DNA of 64,000 nt, taken from Loxodes magnus (taxonomy: Eukaryota > Ciliophora > Karyorelictea > Loxodida > Loxodidae). Under the pieces are notes generated by a model. That model was not told the DNA's origin and did not search any database. It saw only the letters and a list, made by a program, of their open reading frames with translations. The stretch lies in the NCBI GenBank assembly GCA_946699065.1, contig CAMPDV010001709.1:34919-98918 (forward strand), read 5' to 3'. Below, piece by piece: positions 60,347-64,000 of the stretch (within the stretch, counting starts at the first letter, position 1; each line of letters begins with the position of its first letter). The position numbers and the translations under genes were made by a program.

Positions 60347-60419
60347 TGGAGAACACGGGTATCGATCCCGTTGCCTCTCGCATGCAAAGCGAGCGGTCTT
60401 GCATTTGAGCTAGTTCCCC
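60347..60419 (-). tRNA. tRNA-Ala(TGC)
   Basis: Minus strand. Acceptor GGGGAAC/GTTCTCC, anticodon arm CTCGCTTTGCATGCGAG with anticodon TGC, T arm ACGGGATCGATACCCGT. The 3' strand of the D stem (GACC) weakens one pair. TTTTT follows as Pol III terminator, then the truncated LINE. Confidence 0.88.
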
Positions 60420-61500
60420 TTGATAAATATAGATTTGGTTTTCTTAAATACATAAAAGAGGGATTATAATTAGTATTATAGATTAATAAAGGATTATAAT
60501 TTATTTATTTAGCTATATTTTAATTATTTATTATGAGTTTTAAAATAGTTTCATTATTTGCTTAATAGCTATATTGCTATGTAATTGTAAAATCTATATT
60601 ATGATTGTGGTGCTCTAAGATAATATAATGGTTTCATTATTTTTATTATTATACTTTTTATTATTTGAATGAACTGCAATGTTTATAATTAAATATTTAG
60701 CTTTTAATTAAGCTTTTATTTTATTTTTATTCAAATTCATTTAATCAATCTTTTCAATTTTTATAAGCATCAGCAATCATTTTTCCTTCATTATGTATTA
60801 TTGAGTCATAAGTTCCAAAATATTTTTATAATTAAGTTTTATATAAATTAATTCATTTGAGCATCTGCTTATAAATCATATTTTATAATTAACAAATTTA
60901 GAATCACTATTTAATCTCAAAAATACTTAATTGCTAGAAAGTAACTGGATTGCTTTTTTCTTAATATATATCTAATATGCTGATAAACCTTTTGCATTAA
61001 AATGTTTTAATGTTTGCTATTTAACACAAGTATTAGAATCTTATCTTGTTTAGCAATCTAGAATTGCCTGAAGAACATTTTTACTCTCTGCTGGAATTCC
61101 TTAGAAAATAAATCAATTAAGAAGGCATTAGTTCTTGAATGTTAAGTCTTAGTACTAGTTAACTCTGCACTAATTTATTGGCTTTTCCTATATTAAAATT
61201 GATAAAAATTAGAATAAACACTATATTCTACTATTCTGCTCCTTGTCTTTCTAAAATAAAAGCTAAATAATGTTTCTAATAGTAGTTATGTTTCTGTATA
61301 GCTTACTTAGATAATGAATATGCAAATATAAAAAAGAAAAGGTAAATTTAAAAGTTTGATTATAAATAAATATGGAAATGATAATAATAAGAAATAAAGA
61401 TTTATAAGAATAATATTTTAAACCATGTAATAATGCTATCCTATTATTTTATTTAGTTATATCATTTAATTATTAAATATTAAGTCTATCAATTCTTTTT
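60420..61500 (-). other. AT-rich region with a weak minus-strand open frame
   Basis: Around 60730-61250 the minus strand reads GIPAESKNVLQAILDCQTRQ and on through plausible sequence to KWLLMLIKIEKID. No motif, start or stop could be fixed. It may be a small gene downstream of the LRR gene or a remnant. Confidence 0.3.
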
Positions 61501-61506
61501 AAGTCT

Positions 61507-63768
61507 TCAACTAAAGTCTTCCTATTCTAAATCCATTTCTTCTATTTCGTTTAACTTCTTAGAAAAGCTATAGTAAATTACTATTTTTTTTAATTTTTGG
61601 CTTAACTTAACGATATATTCTTCTTTTAATTTAGAACAACCAGATAAATTTAATTTTTTTAAATTATTCCAAATTTAATATTAAAATCCTTATTCATCTT
61701 ATAAAGGAAACGCTTCTTAGTTTATTTCTCTATTATAACTTAAGTCTAAGTAATCAAGCTAGTTACAGTTTTTCATTATTTAAATAACATCTTCGTTACC
61801 TAAATTGCAATAAGCTAACAATAGTTCTTTTAAAGTTAATATTTTTACTATTTCATTAATTCAATTTTTCTGGTTTATTTCACATAATTAAAATTTAATA
61901 CTCTGTATTTATTAGCAATAAGTATTTAATATATTGAAAGTATCTTTTTATAATCCTTGCATATCAATAAGTTAAATTTCTTTTAATTTCTAGCAATTTT
62001 GTAATATAAAATTAATAGTTTATGGTTCAAGTTAATAAAGTTTCTCTAATTATAAATATTAAATGTTCTTATTATAAATTTCTATTTAATGAAATGTCTA
62101 ATCTTAAATATTATCTTAATTGTTAAGTTCCAATTACTTTAAATTAGGAGATTTTATAAATATCAATTATAAAATGTCATCTATTAAATTATTACAACTC
62201 TAAATGCTAACACTCACAAGTTAAAGTAACTTTTTATTTTAAGAGCTTTAATCTTATTCTACTGCTTAAATTCCCTAAGCTAAACTGGAATACTTTAAAT
62301 GTTAATCATCTATAACAGTGATATTAATCAAGGATAATGATGCTAAGAAGGGAGAGTTATATAGCACTAACTTGATAAATTGATTACTTATTTATACAGG
62401 TCCATGTAAGTATAATTACTATAACTTAAATTATTCTTAAATCTAGAAGTTAATATTACTCATTAGCTGCTATTCTTTTTCTTATATTTATACATTTTCT
62501 TATTCATCCTCTTCAATTTCTCAATTGTATAAGCTGAGATCTTTCAAATTTTTAGATCTACAAACTAAAAGAATAAATCAATAAGAATTATAAAATTTTA
62601 TATTACTAATACTAATAGTTTATAAACTGTTTTGCCAATAAAAGAATTCTTAAGTTTCTTACACTGAAGTATCTTTACATTCTATATCTAAATTTTATAG
62701 TTAAGAACCCCCAAATTTATTTAATCATTTTTTTAATGTTTCAAGTTTTATAAGTGAAATAGTAATTAGATTAGGACAAAATTCTACTATACTTTATATA
62801 TCAAAGGTATAGTAAATGCTAATATATTTTAGATTTTATCCCTTTAATTATAGAAAACTCTTTATCTTTTCATATTCTAATTTAGTACTTTATAAATTTA
62901 GACTTTTCAAATTCAAGTTTTAGCAAGAATCTAGCAAGAATTATCCTGTTAATTACTATGTGTTATATAAGTAAATTAATTCTAGCTTAGGTAATTATTG
63001 TAAAAACCATAAAGATTAATCATTTAAATCTCCGTCGATTCTTAGGTATCTTAGCTAGCTAAAATGAGAAATAATAAAGCATAAGTTATTATTTAAGTTT
63101 ATCTCTTTTAAATTCAAATCTTTAATTTATAGTTATTAATTGTTTCTTAAGCCTTGCAGTCTTTATTAGATACTAACTAACAATATATCAGAAATCTAAT
63201 TTTTCAATCTTTCGGGAAATTTATAAGTGCTTATTGTTAAAGTCTCTAAATCAGATATAGATATTTACTTTAAAGTTCATTTAACTTAGCCTTTGGTAAT
63301 TTACTTATCTTCTTAATTATTACCAATTGTTAGAAACCTATAAAAGTACCTATATTAGTTGAAATATCTATTGACTTATTGCAGAATAGCAATGTCTTTA
63401 TTTTCTAAGAACTTAATAGTGTAATTTATAATATTTTGATTCTTCCAAACTTTTTATATTTAACTCTCCTTCACTTTTTAGTTTTATACTTAAAGCTCAA
63501 TTTTATTTATCCCAATTGTATCTTCTTAGTTTCCCAGCGTATTTAGTTACTGATTGAAATCTTAGTTTATATCTTGCTTCAATTCTGTTCTTTGATTTTC
63601 TGCTTTAAAACTATTTTGAAGCTTTGCTTCTTCGTTTCGTCCTAATCCTTTATCCTTCTAAGGTTGAGATGAAGACGTAGCCTAGTTTTACTGATGTTCA
63701 GTTAGCTATATCTAGGATTATTCCTTCTAGCTAGTTTGTTCTTTGTTATTAACACAAAAAGCTTCCAT
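61507..63768 (-). CDS. Leucine-rich-repeat protein
   Basis: ATG 63768 to TGA 61507-61509 is exactly 754 codons in one exon. The N-terminal ~130 residues are Gln/Asn/Lys-rich and look disordered (MEAFCVNNKEQTSQKE). The rest is a run of irregular LRRs: LRYLRIDGDLNDQSLWFLQQ, LELIYLYN, LKSLNLQS, LKQLELNN, LDYLDLSYN, LKKLNLSGCSKL. Such proteins bind other proteins and the partner is unknown. One internal TGA (LETLKKWLNKF) reads as Trp while the final TGA stops, so a single gene shows both uses of TGA. Confidence 0.8.
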
Positions 63769-64000
63769 TTTATATAGTAAAAGGTAGTGTGGTTGAAATA
63801 AGGTATTTACATTGTAATTAGATAATTCTAAAGAGAATTGTAGAGTAAATTCTAAAGTAAAGTATAGTTATAAAGACACTAATACTTTATATTTAACTAT
63901 TACTAAATCAGTTACTTCTATTCTTCTTAATTAACTACTATATACATCTCTACTTTATACTCTTACCTATATCTACTTACTATCTATTTCTCTACTTTAG

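Noticed and set aside
1..64000. Tetrahymena or Paramecium origin
   Set aside because: TGA is internal in otherwise intact genes at Trp sites, and likely introns are 15-19 nt. Both disagree with those genera, where TGA is only a stop and introns are longer.

Overview
Nuclear DNA of a ciliate. Long open frames appear only when TAA and TAG are read as Gln. TGA is read in two ways. It occurs inside otherwise intact frames, often where a relative has Trp: a zinc-knuckle CW.C has TGG in one gag-like copy and TGA in another. It also ends genes, namely the LRR protein, the retroelement ORF2 and the large membrane protein. Several gag-like and RING genes appear to end at TAA. Likely introns of 15 and 19 nt are visible. 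Together this points to a karyorelict or Condylostoma-like ciliate with ambiguous stop codons rather than Tetrahymena or Paramecium. That placement is inference. Standard-code ORF calling is nearly useless here.

Layout. 1-5426: a non-LTR retrotransposon (ORF1 with CCHC; ORF2 with APE endonuclease and reverse transcriptase; 3' hairpin). 5.4-9.6 kb: gag-like zinc-knuckle ORFs. About 10.08-15.65 kb and 39.35-45.72 kb: two direct copies of a diverged segmental duplication. Each holds decayed coding modules and ends in the 3' part of a minus-strand gene for a RING / coiled-coil / ubiquitin-like protein (15.4-16.7 kb and 45.5-47.3 kb). Just downstream of each of these genes is a tandem array of units that look like 27-31 nt GT-AG introns, separated by exactly three bases or by none. 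17.2-17.85 kb: a head-to-head pair of GC-rich structured RNA copies, one with a target-site duplication. 20.07 kb: tRNA-Lys(CTT). 20.5-27.0 kb: a large ciliate-type surface membrane protein. 28.2-30.6 kb: an eroded island of archaeal genes (XerA-like recombinase, RNase H-like exonuclease, Hel308 helicase) that look DPANN-like. 31.2-34.3 kb: a class C GPCR-like receptor. 36.5-39.2 kb: a membrane-protein frame and a WD40 pseudogene. 47.4-51.6 kb: a long unknown frame followed by an ABCC-transporter pseudogene. 53.4-58.7 kb: further gag-like elements, a GST pseudogene and tRNA-Pro. 59.65-60.42 kb: tRNA-Lys(TTT)-like and tRNA-Ala with a 5'-truncated retrotransposon copy between them. 61.5-63.8 kb: an intact leucine-rich-repeat gene.

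The window mixes a few intact host genes with many decaying mobile and foreign sequences, as expected of germline or transposon-rich ciliate DNA. All identifications come from reading translations by eye. No database search was possible.
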